Shown here piece after piece: positions 24,739 to 31,845 of a stretch of DNA of 64,000 bases. Source of the stretch: Mesobacillus subterraneus (lineage in GTDB: Bacteria > Bacillota > Bacilli > Bacillales > Cytobacillaceae); NCBI RefSeq assembly GCF_023715485.1, contig NZ_JAMBOF010000004.1:1-64000 (forward strand). The letters run 5' to 3'. The notes below the pieces were generated by a model that was not told where the DNA came from, ran no database searches, and saw only the letters and a list, made by a program, of their open reading frames with translations. How positions within the stretch are numbered: the stretch's first letter is position 1; each line of letters begins with the position of its first letter. The position numbers and the translations under genes are program-made.

Positions 24739-26025
24739 TTAAAGCGCATACTGCAATACAAAATTGCCAAGGAAAAGCAATGCAATCATATAAAGAGCGG
24801 GCTGTATTTCGCGTCCTTTTCCCATCAACAGTTTCATCAGCGGGTAGAGGATAAAGCCTATTGCCATGCCATCGGCAATACTGTATGTTAACGGAATGAG
24901 CACGATGATCAAAAGTGCAGGAAAGCTTTCCAGTAGATCGTCAAGCTTGATATGAGTGATGTTTTGAAGCATCAATACACCAATCAGAATCAATACTGGT
25001 GATACAGCACTTTCCGGAACCATCTTAATCACAGGGATCAGAACAATGGAAGCAAGGAATAGAACTCCGGTTACAATGCTTGTCAATCCTGTCCTGCCGC
25101 CAGCGGCAATGCCTGCTGCACTTTCGACGGAAGCGACAGTCGGACTCGTGCCGAAAATTCCTGCAGTTGTAACGGAAATCGCGTTAGCCTGCAGAGCTTT
25201 CTTGTTTTTTTGAGTCTGGTTAAGCATCTTTGTATGTCCGTGAATCAAACCAATGTTCTCGAATATAACAACCATCGCAAGTGAAAAAGCAGTCAGCCAG
25301 AATACGAAATTACCTGCTTGGGCAAAAGACATCTGCCCGAACACAAAACTGTATTCCGTAATTGAAGGCATGCTCCAGGACTTAACGGCACCCTCAAAAT
25401 CTCCAAAAAGAATCGATAGAACAGAAGTAAATACGATGCTCAACAGCAGATTACCAGGAACATTTCGCAGGAACAATACTACAGTAACAATTAAACCGAT
25501 TAATGTTATAAGTGCAGTAGAACTGCTCAAATCTCCAATCGCTAACAAAGTATGTTCTGAGCTTGTGATTATTCCACTGTTATCAAATCCAATCAGGATC
25601 AACAGAATTCCAATTCCGACCGTGATTGCTTCCTTCAATGAATCAGGAATTGAAGCAATGATTGTTTTTGCCAGCGGAGTAAAAGCTAAAACCATAAATA
25701 GGATACCTGAAACAAATACCATCGCCAGAGCTTCCTGCCAGGCAAAACCGCCAGACTGCACAATTGTATATGTAAACATTGCGTTCAGTCCCATGCCTGG
25801 TATCACGAGAATTGGTGTATTGCTCCAAAATCCCATCAGCAGGCAGCCTGCAAAGACAGTGAGGATTGTGGCTATAATACCGGCTTCTAGCGGAATTCCA
25901 GCAGCAGACAGGATCGTAGCATTTACGATGATGATATAGACGACCGTAATATAAGAAATCAGTCCGGCTGACAATTCTCTTCCAATTGTCGTGTTGTGTG
26001 CTTTAAGTTGAAATAATTTATCCAT
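24739..26025 (-). CDS. AzgA/PbuG-type purine (hypoxanthine/guanine/adenine) permease
   Basis: A 428-aa permease with 12-14 hydrophobic segments from the NCS2 AzgA subfamily, importing purine bases with protons. Marks: GMGLNAMFTYTIV (the AzgA GxGxNAxF motif), FENIGLIHGHTKML, and GTSPTVASVESAAGIAAGGRTGL, the signature near helix 8-10. B. subtilis homologues are PbuG and PbuO. It is divergent from a LysR-type regulator 136 nt away, which probably controls it. No purine riboswitch was found upstream, unlike pbuG in B. subtilis. Confidence 0.88.
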   Translation of the reverse strand: MDKLFQLKAHNTTIGRELSAGLISYITVVYIIIVNATILSAAGIPLEAGIIATILTVFAGCLLMGFWSNTPILVIPGMGLNAMFTYTIVQSGGFAWQEALAMVFVSGILFMVLAFTPLAKTIIASIPDSLKEAITVGIGILLILIGFDNSGIITSSEHTLLAIGDLSSSTALITLIGLIVTVVLFLRNVPGNLLLSIVFTSVLSILFGDFEGAVKSWSMPSITEYSFVFGQMSFAQAGNFVFWLTAFSLAMVVIFENIGLIHGHTKMLNQTQKNKKALQANAISVTTAGIFGTSPTVASVESAAGIAAGGRTGLTSIVTGVLFLASIVLIPVIKMVPESAVSPVLILIGVLMLQNITHIKLDDLLESFPALLIIVLIPLTYSIADGMAIGFILYPLMKLLMGKGREIQPALYMIALLFLGNFVLQYAL

Positions 26026-26161
26026 GTTTTTCTCCTCTCTCTATTACAGATAAATTTTTTCCGTTTTCAAACGAATGAAATTATCGTACCATAGACTTCT
26101 ACCATATTTAAAATATATAATTAATATACATATCATACTTTTTACATATAGAGAGGTACTT

Positions 26162-27055
26162 ATGGATATAAGACAAATGAGATATTTCATTGCGATCGCC
26201 GAGGAAAAAAATATTACTGCTGCCGCTAACAAACTCCATATGTCACAGCCTCCGTTGAGTCTTCAGTTAAAACAGATGGAGGAAGAGCTAGGTGTGATGC
26301 TAGTAGAACGCCATGGAAAGAAGCTTGAATTGACGGATAAAGGGGAGGTGCTTTACAGACATGCTCTGAACATTGTCCATTCGTTCGAGGAAGTGAAAAA
26401 TGAGCTTCAAGAAACGGATGAAGGGAGGAAGGGAAGCTTATCTATCGGGATCAACACCTTGTCTGTGCCGGAAATTCCTGAATGGCTAGATACATTTCAT
26501 TCGGCTTTTCCACTGGTTTATTTGAGAGTTGTCCAGAATGATTCCGCATATTTAGCTGAACTAGTTAAAAACCGTGCAATAGAGCTGGCACTGATCAGGC
26601 TGCCGCTGCCGAACCACGAATTAAACTATCTTCATTTATATAATGAACCTTTCTTATTCGTCTGCAGAACCAAAGGAAAGAATGATATTACAATTGAAGA
26701 AATCAGCAGTCATCCATTAATCCTGCCAAGTACGGAGGGACTTGGAAGCTTTAATATCATCCACGAGGCTTTTTCCAAAGCCCAGCTTCCCCTACATGTT
26801 GTTTGTGAATGCTCGGATATGAAGGTGCTAATGGAGTTGGTTTCTTCAGGAATAGGTACAACCATTGTTCCAAAATCCGTTTTTCAGACATACGGCCACT
26901 CCAGCCTCTACGCAAGGGAGATCACAGATTCGATACTTAAATCATCTCTAGGTCTTATATGGCTGAAGCAGCATTATTTATCCAGACCCGCAAGGAATTT
27001 TATAGAATTGGTAAAGGCTCGGCTTGAGTTGGATGAAGATTCTAGTCATAAATGA
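26162..27055 (+). CDS. LysR-family transcriptional regulator
   Basis: A 297-aa regulator with an N-terminal winged HTH (MDIRQMRYFIAIAEEKNITA, then AANKLHMSQPPLSLQLKQ) and a C-terminal effector domain with two periplasmic-binding-like lobes. ATG 26162 has GAGAGG seven bases upstream; the longer frame from 26075 is not supported. It is divergently transcribed from the purine permease gene, the usual arrangement of a LysR regulator and its target. The effector is unknown. Confidence 0.88.
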   Translation: MDIRQMRYFIAIAEEKNITAAANKLHMSQPPLSLQLKQMEEELGVMLVERHGKKLELTDKGEVLYRHALNIVHSFEEVKNELQETDEGRKGSLSIGINTLSVPEIPEWLDTFHSAFPLVYLRVVQNDSAYLAELVKNRAIELALIRLPLPNHELNYLHLYNEPFLFVCRTKGKNDITIEEISSHPLILPSTEGLGSFNIIHEAFSKAQLPLHVVCECSDMKVLMELVSSGIGTTIVPKSVFQTYGHSSLYAREITDSILKSSLGLIWLKQHYLSRPARNFIELVKARLELDEDSSHK

Positions 27056-27119
27056 ATAAAAAGGTACATAACTCCCTAAAATAAGTGCAAATAACCTAGT
27101 GGAATGGGATGTGCCTGCA

Positions 27120-27656
27120 TTGAATTTATTTGAAGTAATGAAAGATGCATTTGGACCTTTTATGGATGGAGAGAAAAAGCCGCTGCACGTTGGAGAGGTC
27201 ATGAATCTGTGGTTTTACCTCCATGGCACGGAACAAACACTCCGCTATGATCAGCACGCATACAATTTGGCTCAGGATAAGGAACTTAAAGAGAAGATTG
27301 CAGATATAATTGAAAATGTCCATCGACCTATGATCAATGAACTTACTCAATTTTTTAAGGACGAAGGCATACCTTTACCAGATGTCGGGGCAGAGAAGAT
27401 TGTTGGTGAGTATCAGGCGCTTCCCGAAGGGGCAAGAATGAATGACGAGGAAATAGCCAACCTGATTGCTTATAATCTTGTAGTGGGAATTACGTCAGCC
27501 TCAAGGGGTATCACTGAATCAGTAAGATCAGATGTAGGGTATATGTTTGTTAAGTATCAAATGATGAAAATCACTTTTTCATTAACCTTTAAAGCACTTA
27601 TGCAAGAAAGAGGCTGGCTGAGGGTGCCACCTTACTATATAAGTGGAAAACAGTAA
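27120..27656 (+). CDS. DUF3231 family protein
   Basis: A roughly 178-aa soluble helical protein with one DUF3231 repeat: PLHVGEVMNLWFYLHGTEQT, then FFKDEGIPLPDVG and VGYMFVKYQMMKI. The family is widespread in Bacillales, has a ferritin-like four-helix look and no known function. The start is uncertain: GTG 27099, GTG 27111, TTG 27120 and ATG 27138 are in frame, and none has a strong ribosome site; TTG 27120 has GGGATG about 10 nt upstream and gives a length typical of the family. Confidence 0.7.
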   Translation: MNLFEVMKDAFGPFMDGEKKPLHVGEVMNLWFYLHGTEQTLRYDQHAYNLAQDKELKEKIADIIENVHRPMINELTQFFKDEGIPLPDVGAEKIVGEYQALPEGARMNDEEIANLIAYNLVVGITSASRGITESVRSDVGYMFVKYQMMKITFSLTFKALMQERGWLRVPPYYISGKQ

Positions 27657-27684
27657 AAAACAGCACTGAGATGCTGTTTTTTAC
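27654..27684. terminator. Bidirectional terminator
   Basis: AAAAAACAGCA and TGCTGTTTTTT around CTGAGA, between convergent genes; it overlaps the last codons of both. Confidence 0.8.
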
Positions 27685-28712
27685 TGTGACAATATATCCA
27701 GGAGATCTTTTTCCCGGTCCGCTGTTATTCCTGCTTTCATGGTTTTCCCCGAAGCTGATTGCGAGTTTAGCCATTCAAGAACTTCATGGAGTGTATCGTC
27801 AAGCGGCCGGAAAGTTAGCCCTGATTCCAGAGCTTTATCTATATTTATGTGGAAAGCCCCAGCCCATGGCTCTTCATGTTCTGCACCCAAAGGTGTTTTT
27901 TCTGGTAACCATAATGGCATTTCTGTCCAAGGTGCCACATTGTTTCCAAGCAGAAACTCTTCCCCAGCCCAAACAAATTCAGCGTCGCTAGCTGTTACTA
28001 CCTTGCATTTATGAAAGAGTTCTTGAAGTAAGATTGGTTTCCCAGTCGCATTATATGTACCAGCCTTTTTTTCATCCATCATTTTAAGCATCCATATTGA
28101 TAGGTCTTTAACATCAATTAACTGGACGGATGAGCTTTCTGGATTTCCAGGCACCAGCACTTTGCCGCCGCGGGCAATTCTGTCTAACCAGTAAGGAAGC
28201 CGATCTGTATAGTCATTCTCACCGATCAGCTGGCCTGCACGAATATTCAAGACCCTTCCCGGCATGTGTTTTTCCGCTTCCAATTCAGACAACGACTTGA
28301 ATTGCCCGTAATATTCAAGGAAGGAACCAGATAAATCTTTCGTAAGTTCATCTGCTTCTTCAATTGGCATCGATTGAATATTATAGTCTTCTTTTATTCC
28401 TTTTGGAATCCAATCTTTATATACTGATATACTTGAAACAAATGCATAGAAGTCAGTTTGCTCTTTCAATAATGTTGTTAAATTGCGAACAGAACGAGGC
28501 ACTAAACCTGATGTATCGAGCACTGCATCCCATCGGCGACCTTTAAGCTGTTCCAGGTTTCCATTACGGTCGCCAGTAAGGATCTCAACATCGCGCAGTA
28601 CGATGTTATTGTTCCCGCGATTAAAAACAGTTATTTCATGACCTCTTTTTTGAGCTTCCTCAATAAATGCCTTGCCGAGAAAACGACTCCCACCTATTAC
28701 TAGAATTTTCAT
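27681..28712 (-). CDS. NAD-dependent epimerase/dehydratase family protein
   Basis: A 343-aa protein with an extended SDR Rossmann fold. It starts MKILVIGGSRFLGKAF with GGSRFLG as the dinucleotide-binding turn (GxxxFLG type, as in the CSP41/isoflavone-reductase-like branch). SSISVYKDW is seen at the catalytic Ser position, while the YxxxK equivalent is YGQFK. ATG 28712 has AAGGGGGA upstream, making the start at 28730 unlikely. Substrate unknown; no operon partners. Confidence 0.8.
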   Translation of the reverse strand: MKILVIGGSRFLGKAFIEEAQKRGHEITVFNRGNNNIVLRDVEILTGDRNGNLEQLKGRRWDAVLDTSGLVPRSVRNLTTLLKEQTDFYAFVSSISVYKDWIPKGIKEDYNIQSMPIEEADELTKDLSGSFLEYYGQFKSLSELEAEKHMPGRVLNIRAGQLIGENDYTDRLPYWLDRIARGGKVLVPGNPESSSVQLIDVKDLSIWMLKMMDEKKAGTYNATGKPILLQELFHKCKVVTASDAEFVWAGEEFLLGNNVAPWTEMPLWLPEKTPLGAEHEEPWAGAFHINIDKALESGLTFRPLDDTLHEVLEWLNSQSASGKTMKAGITADREKDLLDILSQ

Positions 28713-29039
28713 GGCTTTCCCCCTTAACAAAATTGTTACGGTCTTTTTGACTATTTCACACTAAAGCGAAAATCAACAAGCTAGTATGATACTGCCTTGT
28801 AGAAAAGCTAGCTTACTCGAAGTTAAACAAGAAAAAGCATTATACGAATTAAAATTATTCGTGAAAAAAGCCTTTAATAATAAGATAACACATTGTAAGA
28901 TTATTTAGATAATTTAATTTTAGACTCAATTTTTAAAAACCTTATAATAGCTAGTCTGTTTTAACTTTGCTCAATCTCAGATAATTGATAAAATGATACT
29001 TAGTTCAGAATTGTCTTTTAAGGACGTAGGGGGATCAAC
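28713..29039. other. Intergenic region, about 330 nt, upstream of mtnA
   Basis: Divergent promoter region. A good sigma-A promoter for mtnA is listed separately. I looked for a SAM (S-box) riboswitch, common before mtnA in bacilli, and saw none of its conserved motifs. Confidence 0.5.
28920..28948 (+). promoter_or_regulatory. Sigma-A promoter of mtnA
   Basis: TTAGAC (28920-28925), 17-nt spacer, consensus TATAAT (28943-28948). Confidence 0.65.
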
Positions 29040-30089
29040 ATGGAAGAAACGTACTTGCAGTCTGTAAGATATGATGGTGAAACGCTTTATATTCTTGATC
29101 AAACAAAATTGCCTCAGTTAACAGAATTCCTGGAGTTAACTGATATCGAAGAAGTATGGGATGCGATTAAACAGCTGAAAGTCAGGGGAGCACCCGCAAT
29201 CGGCATAGCCGCTGCTTACGGATTGGTGCTTGGTATTAAAGAAGCACCTGAGAAGGACTTTGAGAGTTTTTATGAATTCTTTAAAAAACAGTCTGATTAT
29301 CTCGCTGCTTCAAGACCTACTGCAGTAAACCTTTTTTGGGCTCTTAAAAGGATGGACACGCGCGCAAAACAAGAGAGCAGCAAGCCAGTAACTGAAATTA
29401 AGATGTTATTGGCAGAAGAGGCTCATTTAATCCGACAGGAAGACGAAAATGTGTGCAGCTCGATCGGTGAAAATGCCCTGACTTTATTTAAAGATGGCAT
29501 GACCGTTTTGACTCATTGCAACGCAGGCGGTATTGCCACAGCAAGATATGGTACTGCTCTTGCGCCATTCTACCTGGCCAAGGAACGTGGAATGGACATC
29601 AAGGTTTATGCTGACGAAACCCGTCCATTGCTCCAGGGCGCTCGCCTTACAGCATGGGAACTGATGCAGGCTGGTATTGATGTCACACTTATTACTGACA
29701 GCATGGCAGCGATGGTGATGCAAAAAGGAATGGTACAAGCAGTGATCGTTGGCTGTGACAGAGTAGCCGCCAATGGAGATGTAGCTAATAAAATAGGTAC
29801 TTATGGTGTTGCTTTGCTCGCAAAAGCACATAACATTCCATTCTATGTTGCTGCGCCGCTTTCAACCATCGACTTGGAAACAGAGACAGGTGAGGGTATT
29901 CCTATCGAGGAGCGGGCAGCTGAAGAAATTACCGCTGGCTTCGGTAAATCAACAGCTCCGGAAGGCGTGAAAGTATTCAATCCGGCTTTCGATGTAACAC
30001 CGCACCATTTAATCACTGCAATTATTACGGAAAAAGGGATTATGCACGGGAACTACATTGAAGAACTTCCACGTTTATTTGAAAACTGA
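29040..30089 (+). CDS. mtnA: S-methyl-5-thioribose-1-phosphate isomerase
   Basis: A 349-aa enzyme of the methionine salvage pathway, converting 5-methylthioribose-1-phosphate to the ribulose form; related to eIF2B alpha subunits. Marks: [16 protein letters not shown] near residue 46, [17 protein letters not shown] around residue 160 with the catalytic Cys, [18 protein letters not shown] and [18 protein letters not shown] with the catalytic Asp. ATG 29040 follows GTAGGGGGA. The usual partner mtnK and the other salvage genes are absent from the window. Confidence 0.95.
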   Translation: MEETYLQSVRYDGETLYILDQTKLPQLTEFLELTDIEEVWDAIKQLKVRGAPAIGIAAAYGLVLGIKEAPEKDFESFYEFFKKQSDYLAASRPTAVNLFWALKRMDTRAKQESSKPVTEIKMLLAEEAHLIRQEDENVCSSIGENALTLFKDGMTVLTHCNAGGIATARYGTALAPFYLAKERGMDIKVYADETRPLLQGARLTAWELMQAGIDVTLITDSMAAMVMQKGMVQAVIVGCDRVAANGDVANKIGTYGVALLAKAHNIPFYVAAPLSTIDLETETGEGIPIEERAAEEITAGFGKSTAPEGVKVFNPAFDVTPHHLITAIITEKGIMHGNYIEELPRLFEN

Positions 30090-30097
30090 ACATTTTA

Positions 30098-30128
30098 AAA
30101 TGCCGGGCACCAAACCCGGCATTTTTTA
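30098..30128 (+). terminator. Terminator of mtnA
   Basis: AATGCCGGG and CCCGGCATT around a 7-nt loop, then TTTT. Confidence 0.88.
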
Positions 30129-30245
30129 TTTTGTCTTTTAAAATTCACACAATCCTCGAAATTATTACCGTTATCACTTTAATTATCTAGATATACTTGG
30201 GATAAACTACATGTGAATTCATCCTATATAAAGGAGTTATATCTC

Positions 30246-30767
30246 ATGATCAAAAAGGCTATTGGCGCAGGGATCCTCGCCGGGTTGGTGTTATTCGCCA
30301 TTTTTCAGCATTTTAATAAGGTGGAAGAACCTGAAGCGATCGAAGCATCACAAGCGGCAACCGGCATAGATGCGGGCATGCTGGCCCCGGATTTCACAAT
30401 AAAAAATCTGGATGGCAAGGAAGTCAGTCTGAAGGATTACAGAGGAAAAAAAGTCATGTTGAACTTTTGGGCGACATGGTGTCCCCCTTGCAAAGAGGAA
30501 ATGCCAGCAATGGAAAAAATATATGAGGAAAAATCATCAGAGTTTGAAATCCTGGCCGTGAATCTTGATCCGCAAAACAACGTGGCCGGCTTTGTTAACG
30601 ATAATAAATTAACATTCCCTGTTTTGCTTGACCAAAATGGACAAACACAGCAAACCTACGCCATTATATCTATTCCTACCACTTTCATTATTGATGAAAA
30701 TGGAATAATCTTAAAAAAACAAATCGGATCTTTGACTTATAAGCAAATGCAGGAACTTCTCAAATGA
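30246..30767 (+). CDS. yneN: Membrane-anchored thiol-disulfide oxidoreductase, YneN/ResA-like
   Basis: A 173-aa TlpA/ResA-like protein with an N-terminal membrane anchor (residues 5-21) and an extracytoplasmic thioredoxin fold. Redox motif FWATWCPPCKEEMPAM has Cys79 and Cys82; the cis-proline loop is SIPTTFIID. ATG 30246 follows AAAGGAG; the earlier in-frame start at 30213 lacks a ribosome site. It sits where yneN does in B. subtilis, before sspN and tlp. Likely reduces disulfides in secreted or spore/cytochrome proteins. Confidence 0.87.
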   Translation: MIKKAIGAGILAGLVLFAIFQHFNKVEEPEAIEASQAATGIDAGMLAPDFTIKNLDGKEVSLKDYRGKKVMLNFWATWCPPCKEEMPAMEKIYEEKSSEFEILAVNLDPQNNVAGFVNDNKLTFPVLLDQNGQTQQTYAIISIPTTFIIDENGIILKKQIGSLTYKQMQELLK

Positions 30768-30793
30768 GCATCAGTCATACTGATGCTTTTTTT
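30768..30793 (+). terminator. Terminator of yneN
   Basis: GCATCAGT and ACTGATGC around CAT, then TTTTTTT. Confidence 0.88.
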
Positions 30794-30921
30794 ATTTTGC
30801 AAACCTCATTTAGGAATAATAATTGAATCGCTCATCCGCTCCAGCATACTCTTGGTAAAAATTGCTTAGCAAATTCACTAAAAAGGAGGGTAAGAATAAA
30901 ATACGATTAAATTTTCAAAAA

Positions 30922-30938
30922 GTTGTAATAATTGCAAC
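30922..30938. promoter_or_regulatory. Fur/PerR/Zur-like dyad upstream of the FbpB-like gene
   Basis: GTTGTAATAATTGCAAC is an almost perfect 8-1-8 inverted repeat of the 7-1-7 type used by Fur-family repressors. It lies about 43 nt before the likely start site of an extended -10 promoter (TGTTACAAT, 30958-30966). The match to the Fur consensus itself is only partial. Confidence 0.4.
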
Positions 30939-30989
30939 CGTTTCCGGACATAATAACTGTTACAATACTGATAAAGGATGGTGAACACG

Positions 30990-31121
30990 ATGAGAAAACC
31001 TAGGAAGCGTTCTTTTCAAGAGCTTGTTATGGAAAATAAACGTCAACTTCTGAATGACCGTGATGCCCTCGAAAAAATCGAGGCTAGATTAGAACAAAAG
31101 CGCATGGGAAAAGCAGAGTAA
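30990..31121 (+). CDS. FbpB-family small basic protein
   Basis: A 43-aa basic protein, MRKPRKRSFQELVMENKRQL with LNDRDALEKIEARLEQKRMG following. This matches the FbpB family (Fur-regulated basic protein), small proteins which in B. subtilis cooperate with the sRNA FsrA in the iron-sparing response. AAGGATGGTG lies just upstream of ATG 30990. A Fur-family-type dyad precedes the gene, which fits the family. Confidence 0.75.
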   Translation: MRKPRKRSFQELVMENKRQLLNDRDALEKIEARLEQKRMGKAE

Positions 31122-31191
31122 CTATCATACATTACCATAAATGAATTCCTCTTCTTTAGGCAAAACTTTAATTAAAGAGGAGGGGATATTC

Positions 31192-31335
31192 ATGAGCAAT
31201 CCAAAAAAGGACAGCAAGCATTATGTTCCAAGCCACCTTGGTACGCAGCCGCGTGGATTTAGCGGAAACAAAGGAAAGAAGATGAACGATAAATCAGGTG
31301 AGCATGCCCAGGTGATTCAGACAAAAGGTGAATAA
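31192..31335 (+). CDS. sspN: Small acid-soluble spore protein N
   Basis: A 47-aa protein, MSNPKKDSKHYVPSHLGTQP, with GNKGKKMNDKSGEH near the end, matching B. subtilis SspN. GAGGAGGGG precedes ATG 31192. In B. subtilis sspN and tlp form a sigma-G-dependent pair; here a hairpin with T-run separates them, and the order is the same. Confidence 0.92.
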   Translation: MSNPKKDSKHYVPSHLGTQPRGFSGNKGKKMNDKSGEHAQVIQTKGE

Positions 31336-31349
31336 ATAAATGGATTATG

Positions 31350-31380
31350 CCTGCCAAATCAATGGCAGGTTTTATTTTTT
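31350..31380 (+). terminator. Terminator of sspN
   Basis: CCTGCCA and TGGCAGG around AATCAA, then TTTTATTTTTT. Confidence 0.8.
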
Positions 31381-31524
31381 AGACTCTTTTCGTAAATTTT
31401 GGTTCTCAAACTACCACGGCGCTGGACCTTTCCATTTTATTTCTCTATCCACTGTTTTACACTAATAAACAAGCTAAACGGTCGCATACTATTGATGTAC
31501 TTTTTAAAAGGAGGTACTTTTGAT

Positions 31525-31746
31525 ATGGCGAACCATACACCAAAGCCAGACGATCGAAGCGATAACGTGGAAAAGCTGCAATCCATGATCCACCATACGA
31601 TTGAGAATATGGAGGATGCTGAAGCTGCAATGGTCAACTCCAGCCCTGAAGATCAGGCAAGAATTGAGGCTAAAAATGAGCGCCGCCGCGAAAGCATCGA
31701 TGCATTCAGAGCGGAAATCAAGGACGAAGCTCATAATCAGCAGTAG
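31525..31746 (+). CDS. tlp: Small acid-soluble spore protein Tlp
   Basis: A 73-aa thioredoxin-like spore protein: MANHTPKPDDRSDNVEKLQS, then MIHHTIENMEDAEAAM. This is the Tlp family. ATG 31525 follows AAAGGAGGT at 10 nt; the longer upstream frame (from 31399) has no support. Forespore protein, downstream of sspN as in B. subtilis. Confidence 0.92.
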   Translation: MANHTPKPDDRSDNVEKLQSMIHHTIENMEDAEAAMVNSSPEDQARIEAKNERRRESIDAFRAEIKDEAHNQQ

Positions 31747-31758
31747 GAAAGTTAAAAG

Positions 31759-31787
31759 GACCCGCCGACAAAAGGCGGGTCTTTTTC
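31759..31787 (+). terminator. Terminator of tlp
   Basis: GACCCGCC and GGCGGGTC around GACAAAA, then TTTTT. Confidence 0.88.
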
Positions 31788-31845
31788 CGTTTGCAGGATA
31801 TTGTGATAATATACAAAATGTATACTAAAAAAAGAAGTGATAATG

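Noticed and set aside
25253-25939. 228-codon open frame opposite the purine permease gene
   Set aside because: Mirror of a membrane-protein gene with no start signal; composition is that of complementary hydrophobic codons.
26026-26161. Purine riboswitch between the purine permease and LysR genes
   Set aside because: The 136-nt region lacks the conserved three-way junction sequences; LysR control is the simpler idea.
28786-28908. 40-codon frame upstream of mtnA
   Set aside because: No ribosome site and no conservation clue.
28713-29039. SAM riboswitch upstream of mtnA
   Set aside because: None of the conserved S-box blocks could be found.
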